Assembly (NCBI GenBank): GCA_029204225.1
Contig: CM055097.1
Coordinates: forward strand, 73,865,279-73,929,278
Source of the DNA: Diphasiastrum complanatum
Lineage: Eukaryota; Streptophyta; Lycopodiopsida; Lycopodiales; Lycopodiaceae
Reading direction: 5' to 3'
Length of the DNA: 64,000 nt
A program made the position numbers and the translations under genes. This document shows positions 52,765 through 63,850 of the stretch, one piece after another. Below the pieces are notes generated by a model. That model was not told the DNA's origin. It worked only from the letters and a program-made list of their open reading frames with translations, and searched no databases. Numbering within the stretch: the first letter of the stretch is position 1; each line of letters begins with the position of its first letter.

Positions 52765-54260
52765 TTGATGGTTTCCAACAAACCTCCATCATCCAAGAGC
52801 AACACCAATGATTCTCGGTGGATTGAGAATGGGGCTAGCTCCCACATGACATATCAAAAGGACATTTTCTCCACTTTACTTTCTTACAATGATGTACGTA
52901 GATCTATCTATACTGCACGTAGTCAAGAATGTAAGATAAGTGAAATAGGAACCTTTCCATTGTATGTTGGATCATCCAAAAGGATGAACCTTGAGAATGT
53001 TTTTTATGTTCCTAAGTTAACCAATAATCTGATTAGTGTTGGCCAATTAATGGATAATGGCCTTGATGTTCAATTTAAGCATGGAGTTTGTTCCATCCTT
53101 AGAAATGATGAATGTATAGCCAAAGGCTTTAAGCAAGGTAGATTGTTTAAGCTTGATGCTAATATTGCAATGGAGAGAGTTAATTTGGCAAAGGTGGAGA
53201 TATCAAAGGTGGAACTATGGCACAAAAGGTTGGGCCACCCCAACTTCAAAGCCATGGAAACTATTTGTGCAAAGGAGCTTGCACTCGGCCTCCCCAAACA
53301 TTTGTCAAAGTGTGGGAAGATATGTGAAGCATGTAGCCTCTCAAAGGCTCACAAACTACCCTTCTCAAGATCTACATCTAGATCAAGCACTCCTCTTGAA
53401 CTCATCCATTCGGATGTTCATAGCTTTTCACATGAGTCTAATGGTGGTGCCAAGTATTATGTAATCGTCATTGATGACTATTCTAGATATTGTTGGATGT
53501 ACCTCTTGTCTAGCAAATCTATGGTGTATGATTCTTTTGTAAAGTTCAAAACTTTGATAGAAAATCAACTTAGTACCAAGATCAAGGTATTAAGAAGTGA
53601 TAATGGAGGTGAATATATCTCCAATAAGTTGATTGACTTTTGTAATTCTAATGGCATAAAGAGAGAGTTGTCATGTCCATACACTCCTCAACAAAATGGA
53701 GTGAGTGAGAGGAGAAATAGATCTCTTTGTGAGTGTGCTAAGGCCTTAAGGCTAGATTCTTCTCTATCCAAACCATTGAGGCAATAACTTGTGCTAATTA
53801 TTTGTGCAATAGATTCCCTAACCAAGCCATTGGAGGAATCACACCATTTGAAGCTCTATTTGGAAAGAAGCCCAATCTCAAGGATCTCAAAGTTTTTGGA
53901 TCCACTTGCTATGTACACCAGTCCTTGGATACAAGGAAGAAGGATGATGCAACCTCCATCAAAGGCATCTTTGTGGGGTATGGTGAGAATAGCAAAGGTT
54001 ATAGAGTCTTCAATCCCATCACTAGCAAGGTGATAGTGAGTAGGGATGTTATTTTTTATGAAGGACATGCTTGTGATTTGGATGATAATGCTACTAGTAA
54101 TCTTGATGCCAAGGATCATGCTAGGATGGAGGAGGAGCTTCCAAGTGAAGAAGAACTTGAGGATCCACCTCAAGATGCAAGAACTCCAAGAATTCCAAGA
54201 AGATCCACAAGGACAAGGGTCGAGCCATTGAGGCTCACCTATGATGGTCAAGGTGATTAA
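52765..54260 (+). pseudogene. element G protease and integrase
   Basis: The protease box reads RWIENGASSHMTYQ: the catalytic D-S-G is E-N-G, so the enzyme was lost even without frameshifts. Integrase is otherwise well kept, with a zinc domain (ELWHKRLGHPNFK, CEACSLSKAHK) and core (HSDVH, RSDNGGEYIS, NGVSERRNR). A stop/frame change at 53785-53802 separates the core from its C-terminal part (PFEALFGKKPNLKDLKVFGS ... RSTRTRVEPLRLTYDGQG), which stops at 54258-54260. Confidence 0.8.
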
Positions 54261-55074
54261 AGGGAAGGCTCATCTTTCACATCTTACACCTTTCTTATTT
54301 CAATGTTAGATGAGCCAACATGCTATGAAAATACTTGTAGATCTAAGAGTTGGATGGATGCTATGAAAGTAGAGTATGATGCTCTCATTGATAATCATAC
54401 TTAGGATCTTGTGAATCTCCCTCAAGGGAAGAAACCACTTGATTGCAAGTGGGTGTTTAGATTGATGGATCAATAAGTAAGCATAAAGCTAGGCTTGTAG
54501 CAAAAGGGTTTTTACAAACCAAATTATGATGAAACTTTTGCTCCTGTGGCTAAGCTTGTTACTATCAAGTTGATCATTAGTCTTGCTATAACCTTCAATT
54601 GGGAGATATTCCAACTTGATTTCACAAATGCTTTCCTAAATGGTTACTTGGAGGAAGAGATCTACATGAGGTAACCCGAGGGCTTCATCAAGGCAAAGCA
54701 TGAAGGAACGGTGTGTTTCTTGAAGAAGAGCCTTTATGGGCTCAAGCAAGCACCTAGAGCATGGTACTCTAGGCTAAACTCTTTTCTCATTTCCATCAAT
54801 TTTTTAATGAGTGCATATGATCCATCATTGTACATAAGCTTTCATGATGGCAAGATCATTATTCTTGTTTTGTATGTAGATGACATTATCTTGAGTGGTA
54901 ATGATCTAGATGGAATTAGAGATGTAAAAATTGCTTTGGCAAAAGAGTTTAAAATGGTAGATCTCGGCCTATTTAGATTCATTCTAGGAATAGAAGTTAC
55001 AAGAGGATGTGATTTTAGCTTTATTTGTCAATCTAAGTATGCTACATATATCCTAGATAGATTTGGAATGAATT
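54261..55074 (+). pseudogene. element G reverse transcriptase
   Basis: The first part (54,261-54,700) is riddled with stops. The second part (54711 on) is open and contains CFLKKSLYGLKQAPRAWYSR, LYVDDIILSGNDLDGI and LGLFRFILGIEV. It ends abruptly at DRFGMNCKGRD, where the repeat array starts. RNase H is absent. Confidence 0.8.
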
Positions 55075-55515
55075 GTAAAGGTCGAGACAAGACTTATCAT
55101 CATAAGTCCGAGCTCGACCTATGTTGACCTATGCTGAGCATAGGTTGAGACAAGACTTATGTTGAGCATAAGTCCCCGCTCGACCTACGCTGAGCATAGG
55201 TGGAGACGGGACTTATGTGAGCATAGGTCGAGAGGGGATTTGTGCTCAACCTATGTTGAGCATAAGTTAAGACAAGACTTATGCTTAGCATAAGTCCCCG
55301 CTCAGCATAGGTGGAGATGGGATTTATGCTCAACATAAGTTATCGCTCGGACCTATGCTGTCGAGTTTGGACTTATGTTGGTCGAGCTGAGACTTATATT
55401 GATCATAAGTCTTGTCTCAACCTATGCTCAGCATTGGTCGAGACAAGACTTATGCTCAACTATGTTAAGCATGGTTTGAGACAGGACTTATGTTTAGCAT
55501 GGGATATCGCTTCCA
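55075..55515. repeat. array of palindromic units (CTTATGTTGAGCATAAG type)
   Basis: About fifteen near-palindromes of 16-20 bp follow each other, alternating ACTTATGTTGAGCATAAGT and CCTATGCTGAGCATAGG forms, separated by short 'gtcgagaca' or 'ccccgctcga' links. Stems carry matching changes, such as CTTAT with ATAAG and CCTAT with ATAGG. Scattered units continue at about 55638 (CTATGTTGGGCATAG) and 56087-56101 (CTATGCTCAGCATAG). Confidence 0.8.
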
Positions 55516-56221
55516 AAGCCCCTTGCTACAATTATGCTCATATTTGTTAATAAATAATTTTCAAAAAAAAGAGAAATAGAGATTTATGAAAAAAGAGCTT
55601 ACCTCGTAGCAAGAACATAAAATGGAGGTCCCTCAATCTATGTTGGGCATAGAGGATGGTCAAAGCATATGCTAAGATCAATAGAAAGTTAAGGCGAAAA
55701 AAAATGAGAGCTCCAGAACACAATCTAAAAAAACAAACGGGCAAAGGTGACTTATGTCGGGCGAAGCACCCTTAAATACTTTCGGGGCTGTGTCCTGTGC
55801 TGAGTGGTTGGTTTGGACCATAGTGGATACGTGCCATGCTGACAGACCTTAGTGGATTGTTGAAAGCCTAACCCTAACCTTAACCCTACCTTGATTGTGA
55901 CCACGACCCTAAATCTCGAAGACTACTTAAGAAAGAGTTACTAGAACTAAACTCAATGCCTACTCTTGCCATGAAATATTTGATTTTGCTATGATATTTG
56001 TGATCCTATGTTTTCTATGCATTTTGGTATACCTCCAATCAATGAAACTGATGGCCAACATTGCTTCCCATGCCAAGCATAGCTTCCTATGCTCAGCATA
56101 GAATTAAGTTTGAAATTTTTTGTTTGTTTGTTGTTACTTTGTTTTTGCATGTCTTGAATGTAAATGTAACATTTCAATTATCTTGCATCTCTTAGGTGTG
56201 AACTAGTATTTGATTGTTTCC
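55516..56221. other. non-coding, with outlying palindrome units
   Basis: No gene. Contains two isolated palindrome units related to the array and, at about 55866-55890, a few CCCTAA/CCTTAA words that are too few and irregular to be telomeric. Confidence 0.5.
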
Positions 56222-56223
56222 CA

Positions 56224-58350
56224 ATGGAAAATTCATCTTCTTTAATTCTTCCCGCTCCAACTTACTTTGATGTAGTTTCTACTAGTTCCTCGTCTGACAT
56301 TAAAGCTACAACTGTGTACCATGAAATGACTCCATGTTCAAGTCAAGCTAGTGAATCTTGTACTAGATCTTCATCTTTGTGGCTAATGAATCTCCAAACA
56401 GTGTACTATCTCCCTCGGGTGAGAATTGAAGTGGTTTAGAAACAAGCAAGCACTTAGTTACTGATTCAAGTCAGTCTACAATCCCACGTTAAGGAACTCG
56501 TTCTTTGAATAGGGCAAGACAGAGGCACGAAGAACCATTAGATCCAATGTTATGAAATCAAAAAGATCAATATTTTCTAATGTAGAAGATATTTCTAAAA
56601 GCCTAGAGCCTTCTGGCGAAAATCAAGGAGATGATATAGCTGACATGCGAGAAGCACATGTACAAGGTACAACTTCAATATCACCAGAGTCGTTAGGTGC
56701 TAATGTACCAAGTTCCTCTTACAGAGCAGAATCCAGGGCCAAGACAAGTTTTGAAGGGATTTACAAGCAAGTCGTGAAATGACGGGGTGTCAAAATCAAT
56801 TGCTCAAACCTCAAGAAATTTGTCAAGTCAGAAACATAGGTTGTTGTATTTCCTCGTGTTTACAAAAGGTAAGCTTTGCTGAAATTAGCCAAATTCAAAC
56901 AAAGTTCTTTTCAAAGACAAAAAATGATCAAAATTATTATCTTTGTTCATCTGTAAGGCCTGATCGAAAAGGTTTTGCTTACTTCATGGAAACAACGGAA
57001 GTTTGTTGTAAAGCTTTCAAAGTTGTTCATGTAATTGGAAACTCAAGACTTGATTGCATTCACACGAGGTTACAAAAAGATCCAAGCCTTCAAGGTTCCG
57101 TTCAAGGTCAAACTGTTTCTCCGAACTACTTAACCTCAAAGGTTAATTCATTTCATTAATGTGAACACCGAAAAACTTTCAAATTCTCTGTATTTTCATC
57201 TTCCAGACAATTTCACGAAATTGAAAATAATTTTGATGTACAAAGATTTCGCAATGTCCAAGAATGTTTAACATCTAAGCTATTCTTATTTCATGAAGCT
57301 GTGGAAGAGATATTTTGGTCTAGTAAAAATCCCAAAAAAAATCTCGAATGTTTGTTTGTACTATCTATGAGCAACTGAAAGCAATCAGAGAACAAGCCAA
57401 AACGTCCCAAGAAAATGGTATTTGTTATTTTAACTCATTTTAACTTTCCTTTGCATTTCCAATTACTTAAGTCCAATGTTTTTTTTTTGTGTGTGTGATT
57501 TTTTTAGCGGACATTACCAAGTCACTTCAAATCCACAGAGAGCAACAGACAATAGAAAGACAAAAGCTTGCAAAACACTGAAAAAAGTGTTTGGAATTTT
57601 TTCAAATGTATTTGGGTCTCGTAATCGACGTGATGGATCAAAAGAAAACACTAATCCCACATTTTGTAAGAGTGCCAAAGAATTTAAACGCAGCTGATTT
57701 TATTCAAGTTCATTTGGTTGGTGCTCTTATATTCAACGACACTTTGCAGTCTAAATTGTATTTCAACTATCCAACTGTTCAAAATGACCCAAACTTAACC
57801 ATTACCATAATTCACAAAATAATACTTGAATTTGGTAATAGTTTTTCTGAGATTCTCTACTTGCAACTTGATAATGCTACCAGAAGAAAACGAAAATCAA
57901 ACAGTGTTGGCATATTTATCAATCTTGGTCGCTCTGAAGATTTTCAAAAAAATCAAAATAGGATTTTTATTGGTGGGTCACACTCATGATCAAATTGACC
58001 AAATGTTCAGTTGCTTCTCAAAAAAGCTAAGATGCAAAAAAGTCTTTTCTTTACCAGCCTTACAGAGTATTATCGAGGACTTGTACACCCTTGCACCAAA
58101 TGTGGTTTTATTGCGTTGCACATATGATTTTAGAAATTACATCAAAACATCGGAAGAACATTGCATCGTATGTTTCCAACATCAGTTTAAAATTGCTAAT
58201 AATGTTGGTGGCATCACATTATTGTAGGAAAAGCAATTCTCTAAATGGCATGGCTACCTTCTGAAGGAGTCCGTTTTTTACAATCTTGTAGTGGGTTTAT
58301 TTCCTATCCTATCCTCAACCCAAGATCCAAGGACTCAAGCATCAAGGAGA
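56224..58350 (+). pseudogene. DUF7869-type protein gene, degenerate (possible DDE-like transposase relic)
   Basis: 56779-57159 encodes CCISSCLQKVSFAEISQIQT and VCCKAFKVVHVIGNSRLDCI, matching the Cys-rich start of a eukaryotic family (C-C-x3-C-L ... V-C-x-K-A-F ... H-x-I). A likely intron at 57418-57507 (GTATTT ... TTTTTTTAG) follows. 57508-58230 encodes the core, with LGLVIDVMDQKKTLIPHF, LYLQLDN, a frame change near 57,880, and FLLVGHTHDQIDQMFSCF. In-frame stops are at 57579-57581 and 58225-58227, with homologous text after both (SKWHGYLLKESVFYNLVVG). The regularly spaced Asp residues (V-I-D-x-M-D-Q, L-Q-L-D-N, H-D-Q-I-D-Q) suggest, without proving, an RNase H-like fold. Function is unknown. 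Upstream frames 56224-56780 are Ser/Thr-rich and less certain. Confidence 0.65.
57418..57507 (+). other. putative intron in the DUF7869-type gene
   Basis: Donor AATG|GTATTT and acceptor TTTTTTTAG|CGG enclose 90 AT-rich bases, and removing them keeps one frame across the join (SQEN then ADITKSL). An intron argues against a processed copy. Confidence 0.55.
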
Positions 58351-59099
58351 TGAAGTTAGTTGTCACGCATAGGTTTGATCCCATGAGAGTGATAGCATAT
58401 CTCAAAATTCAACATGTATGGAAGATCCACATCTAACTCTAAGATCCATTAACCCTAAGCATTAACACTACATCCATTAACCCTACGATCCACAAAGAGA
58501 TAGATACTTGCTTATCTCTCTCTCTTCCTTTCTCTCTCACAAAAAGCATAAGAACATACAATCCCAATAATTTTCAGATCCAACAATTAATAAATCCAAA
58601 GAAAGCATGAGAGATGTAGTGGAGAAGAGGGCCTTGGCCTCAAAATCCTATTGGCCCATTTCTACCTCCCTAACTATTCAAACTTGAAAAAGAGTGGGAA
58701 CCCATTCAAAAATTGGATGGAACCAATTTGAATTTGAATTTGAACCAATTTTGGTGAGAGTCCCAACTTTATTCACTAACTTGACATTTAGGCCTACGAC
58801 ATTAAAAGTCTTGCAAAAAGGCCTAAAGTCCTTTTATTAACTTTCTAATTTTCAAATAACTATGTGATCATCGGGTTAGACTTACACACGCAAGGTGCCA
58901 AATCCCTCTCACGTATTAACTAGGGTTAGGGTTGCCTTGGGATCTGCAAAATTTGTGCCTTCTTCTCAAGTTACGCTTGCACCTTTGTGTCCTCTAACAT
59001 CTATCTTGGAGGAGCAAAAACCTGGAAGCGTGCAACAAAGAACCAACCAAGAGTCGATGACATAATTCTTGAAGATGTGGATGTGCTTGTATGTAATTT
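58351..59099. other. non-coding stretch between parts of the DUF7869-type gene
   Basis: Contains ATTAACCCTA-type words near 58,445-58,490, a CT-rich patch at 58,515-58,540 and no gene. Could be an insertion or an intron. No clean borders seen. Confidence 0.4.
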
Positions 59100-59400
59100 T
59101 GAGTTAACAATTACAAACCATTTATGAAAATCCACAATATCTATTTTACAAGAATGGCTTGGGCTAAGTGCACAACCATCATCTTTGACTCGACTTCAAT
59201 GCAGCAAAGCCACAATAAACAATTTTCTCTCGACATTGGATGCTGATTCGGATGAGAATTTGTCAACAGACTCTAATGAAGAAGATGGGTCATCAACTTC
59301 TTCAGCTGAAAAGGAGAGCCTTGATAATATTTCAAGCAGTGACTTAAGAGGAGTTAGTGAGAATACCTTGGAATTTGAATTGTTAAAAATAATAATATGA
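59100..59400 (+). pseudogene. possible C-terminal piece of the DUF7869-type gene
   Basis: Reads LQEWLGLSAQPSSLTRLQCS and then an acidic Ser/Asp-rich tail (DADSDENLSTDSNEEDGSST). Acidic tails are plausible at the end of such proteins. The link to the upstream core is inferred from position and strand only. Confidence 0.35.
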
Positions 59401-61406
59401 AAATTATTTTCAGTGTTTCAACATTTGTGGAGTTAGCGTAGTTGGCTTCAAATGTATTATGCGAGTTATTTTATGAGATTCAATTTAGACTATTAAAATA
59501 TCATACGTGTTTGTCAATATTTTGTTCACTTTGAATATTTTTAATTTTTAAAGTTTTATTAGAAAATTTAATTTTTTTGGACATGATGTATTGATGTTTT
59601 TGGCCAATTTTTTGTGATTTTCCGAAAGTTTTTCATGAAAAAACATGTTTTTGGGCAAAAATTAAAAAATTGAAAATTGATTACTCTTTTTTTAGGATTT
59701 TGCCCCATTTCAAAAGATTTCACGTTACATGTGTTTTCTATAGAAAATTGTTAATCAAATGACCCTTACCACCAGTAAACATCACTAGAAAAAATATTTG
59801 AACCTATAATTTCAAGAGACCTTTAATAAATTTTCGAACAACCCTTACCGCCATCTAAGAATATTGAAAAAACTTTTGAGGATTCAAGGGGAATAGCGTT
59901 ACGATCAAAGTTTGCAATTCACATAAAATCCTAAGGATGTGAGTTTCTAGGCCACAACACGCAATTGGGTGGGTCTTGAAATAACAAATAAATAAAGATT
60001 CAATCAAAAACTAGATCAATGGGCTCTCGGGGTGTAATGCCCTTGAATCAAGAAAGAGTATTTTGTGATTCATGAAGTCTTGAAAAATGTAACAGAGAAT
60101 ATGGACAACTTTTACATGTTGGGGTAGATTTTCTTGTGAGCAACCTGATGGCTAAAACCATCAAAAATTATAGTAAGGCCATTAAGCTGAATTATAATTG
60201 AATCATTGTTGAAACTGGTGGAAAGGTCACTATAAAATCATTTTCCAAGTTTAAAAGAGGACAAGCACATCCCCTTTTCATGGCTGAAGCCTTTTTTATC
60301 ATCCCACACATTTTTTCTTTTTATGGATAATATGCTTTGACAATCTATTTATTATTGCAATATGCTTCCAAAGTTTCCTTACAAGCTTATTTTACCAAGT
60401 AGTGTCAAATTGCTTTCTTTACTCATAAGATGCCACTCCTTTGAACTTTTGGCATCTTCTATAAAGATGCTGCAAAGAAGTAGGCATAATTTGGGCATCC
60501 GGATTCTTTACTCGTAGTACATCTTCTTTATTGGAAATTGACCCCTCTTTTTAGCATTTTTCATAAAAATGGTAAAACAAAATAACTAGAAATTGGGCGT
60601 GCATATTTCTTCAAATAAGTATTTAGAGACAATGTTCTCGTAATGTGTGTCATCTCAAATCTTACATAGACACTAATTGGGTGTATTTTTCAACCCTAAC
60701 ACCAAGCATCCGGCCTCCTGATGGAAATATTGAAAGTAGAGAGCCCTCATGTTTCCTCTAATGATGTTTGTGGGCCCAACATATTTATGAGTAAAATTTT
60801 CAAGCGACATTAATATGCTCAATAATTTGTTTTTATCAAAATATCGTATGAAATCATTAAACATCCTCTAATTTCACCACTATCATGGCTAGAGGACAAT
60901 CCACTACTTCTTACAACGTAACTATTTTGTAAAATAACCATAACGTACAAGCCGCTTGGAACACCATTACCTTGCATAAAGGTTGAGCAATAAATTTTGA
61001 GTGTTACTCGAGATGAACATAAGGTGATGTAAAAAAATTAGGGCATCACTCTATGTGATAAATTGATTTTATGAATGGGTCAAAGTCTATACTAACATTA
61101 TAAAGTCTTTATAGGCATGTAAATTTTGTAATATGAAAATCTATGATTTTATTGGGCAATGAATTTGGCAAAAATATATTATACCTTTACATTATACATT
61201 TCTATTTTGATTCTAAAAAGTAGGTAATGGTCATTGGGAGGGCCATTACCACAAATAATCCAGGACCCAAGTAGTGAGTGGCGAAGGCCACGAGCTCCCA
61301 AGGGATAGGATTAAGAGTAGTAATGGCCCGATCAATTGACCATTACTTGATGTAATAGTCATTTCGTTCATTTTATGGGCTCTCTATCTCTCTCTCATTT
61401 AATATT
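59401..61406. other. 2 kb without recognisable gene
   Basis: Very AT-rich. Words such as 'acccttacc(a/g)cca' recur at 59763 and 59841, and 'ggtaatgg...ccattacc' forms a short inverted repeat at 61224-61249. No coding or element termini found. Confidence 0.5.
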
Positions 61407-61515
61407 AAAAAAGAAAAAACATTTTGGGGCCCTATAGTATGCAAAATAATATAGGACCCAAAAAAGAAAAACAGTTTGGGGCCATAGTATGCAAAATACT
61501 ATATGGCCCAAAAAA
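61407..61515. repeat. 53/50-bp tandem duplication with hairpin potential
   Basis: Units at 61407-61459 and 61460-61509 share AAAAAAGAAAAA, TTTGGGGCC, TATAGTATGCAAAATA and TATAGGACCC/TATATGGCCC. The second unit alone can fold (GGGGCCATAGTAT with ATACTATATGGCCC). Confidence 0.8.
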
Positions 61516-62113
61516 TGCAATAGAATGAACCTAATGACAATTAGGTAGTCCACAAGTTCCTACCAAAGAGAAATGGACAACAAAACCTTGTGCAATCCTT
61601 TAGTGTGACATTCTCACACACCTAAAAACTAAATCCATGGCAGCCTAATGTTGTTACAAATAAAATACTGGAGAAAAAACACGGTGACCTTTGAAATCTC
61701 AACAATCTTTTCCTCAAAGTGAATCATACTTTAAATGTCGAAAAAGATTGCACCTTGTTAGAATGGTTTAGAAAGTTTGTTACAAAACATGTTAACTATG
61801 AGTATATGATCCAATAGGTAACTGCTCCACGATAGAGCCAAAAACTGAATCACCCAAATCGTTTAAAAAAAGCGAAATGATTAGAATATTCTGAAGGAAA
61901 GCAAGAAAACTATTATTCATTACATTCATATTGAACAATGGAGACAGATTGTCTGCACACTAGACGTTTTAACTTTACAATGTGCCAGTAATATTAAGGG
62001 CACACATACCATCACTATGACGTATATGATGACCCAAAGATGATGTGAGTATAAAAAATAGATCACCAAAAAAGGAGGGTCAGTTTTGTTTAGTCGTTGA
62101 CTAACTAAAGGGA
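61516..62113. other. region downstream of the MYB-CC gene
   Basis: About 600 bp, AT-rich, no gene. The part next to 62113 would be the 3' untranslated region of the minus-strand MYB-CC gene. No clear polyadenylation signal stands out. Confidence 0.5.
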
Positions 62114-63850
62114 TCATCTATTCCAACCAAAAGCATTCAAATCCAGCTCCTTTCCCTTGTGAAGCCCCGGTCCTTCACGATTTGAATTTAAATTCAAATC
62201 TTGAGCCATAGCAGAATTGCTAGCCAGCGGCATAGCATGGACTTGCTCAGAATTTGTATGCATTCTTGTCATACCATTCACAGGAGCTCTGGACTTTTTT
62301 AGTAGAGATGAAAGCCTGTGATCAGCAGAAAATATCCCTCTCTTGGCAACTGATCTTTCGGGAGTGCAAGAGTTTAGGTACCCATTATCAGCTCCATCAA
62401 TTCTTTTAAACATTTTCGCATCCTCTTCTGTGCCTAGTAATCTGCCATACACTATATGCTCTGGTTGCTGATGAGCTGAAGTGAGTGCTGCCTCAACAAG
62501 GTTTCTGTCTGGTATTCCGACGTCTTGATTGGAGCAGTGTGCAAAATTCTCTTGTACACCACTTCCGTCAAGACAATCACTATACAAAAATATTTTGAGT
62601 CTTCCATCGGCACTTTGGCAATCCTCATTCTGAATTTCCTCATGATCCAGGGTAGATAGGCTTCTAAGTGTGCAATCTGGAGAATTACCGACAGCTTGAG
62701 ATTTCTGTAATGCCGTTGCATGTTGGTCATGTGCAAGTATGGGCCCCACTGAGGACTTGGACGTGGCCAAAGAAGAATTCATTTGTTCGGTTGAAACTTT
62801 GCTCACCAAGTCAGTCAGCTCATCCTTGGCAGCCTCTTGTTGTCCTCTTAATCCTAATGTATGTCTTGCTAAAGTTTCACGCGCTTTTTCCAAGATTGAT
62901 TGCAAGTATTTGCCTTGTGCCTCAATTTTTAGTTGCAAACGCCTTTGAACCTAGCAAGTCCACGTAATAGGGGCTTTATGAAGACATGGAGAAGACGCAA
63001 TAGAATTAACTCTCGATAGCTGATTAGACTTTCATACTAGTTCTCCTTAGAGTGTAAGTTCTAACACTTTGCGGGCCACCCTTGTATGCTGACATGATTG
63101 AGTTACTCAAGGAAGCTTAGAGATTCTAAGCACATCCATCTGGCTCTCTCTAAGAAATTAATGCAGCTTCAGTTTTAGACCAACCAACCAGTTGTGTATG
63201 GACGTACCTCTAACTGTTCGTGCAACTTTCTTTGCACCTCCATTTGCATCCTTAGTGCCTCTGTGATCTGAAGGTTTCTGTCATCAGCCACGACAAGGGT
63301 TGAAAACTGTCATTATTGATTTGCTCTGAGTGGTCCACTAGACATACTTTGCAATTTAAAGGTAGCGAGGCTTACTCTGGGTTTTGACCAACGAATGTCT
63401 GGGATGCACTAATGTTTGGAACTTGACCAACTGCAATGCCTTTGAAACAAAGTCGTGCGTTAGAGAAAGACATCAATGCAATCAGCAAACTCAAGCACAC
63501 AAACGCATACCGATGTAAAACACTTCGGGTTTACGATATGTGAGAGACCTTAATGCCCTACCATCTTTACTGCTTTCCAGATCTGAGTCTTTATGAAGCT
63601 GTTTTCCAAGTCTATATTTCTGCAAAAAAGTCAACCAGATGGATCTGCTTGTGAAAAGCGTACATTGTAGGCAAGCAGTTGGGGTCATCTTATGGATTTG
63701 TGGTGGCCACAATTTCATGAAGAAAATTCAAATGCACTAGCAGAAAGAGAAATATCGAAAAACGTAAACTCACTTGTAGGTGGCTTTTCAGATGATACAA
63801 GGTCAGGCCCTTCACACCCATAACCCTCATCACGGATTTTGGTGTGGCCT
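62114..63850 (-). CDS. APL-like MYB-CC transcription factor, five 3' exons (5' end outside window)
   Basis: Exons on the minus strand: 63774-63850, 63511-63619, 63376-63439, 63208-63277 and 62114-62950. All have GT/AG borders, and joining them gives one frame of 384 codons to TGA at 62114-62116. The first encodes the second half of the single MYB repeat (ATPKSVMRVMGVKGLTLYHL, SHLQ with KYRLGKQ in the next exon), including the SHLQKYR-type recognition helix of GARP/MYB-CC factors. The fourth and fifth exons encode the MYB-CC coiled coil (LQITEALRMQMEVQRKLHEQ, then LQLKIEAQGKYLQSILEKAR). KYRLGKQLHKD after the MYB repeat and the KYLQSILE form recall Arabidopsis APL more than PHR1. The C-terminus has DLNLN and ends ELDLNAFGWNR, possible EAR-like repression motifs. 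It should bind DNA as a dimer in the nucleus. The N-terminus and first MYB helix lie beyond 64000. Confidence 0.9.

Larger units (their letters stand above)
51927..55074 (+). mobile_element. element G: degenerate copia, truncated at both ends
   Basis: Gag, knuckle, protease, integrase and RT of copia type follow one another on the plus strand. No LTR, primer site or RNase H is left. At 55074 RT is cut off by the palindromic array. Confidence 0.85.

Noticed and set aside
55866-55890. CCCTAA-like words suggesting an interstitial telomere
   Set aside because: Only a few irregular repeats (CCTAACCCTAACCTTAACCC), not a tandem array of the plant telomere heptamer.
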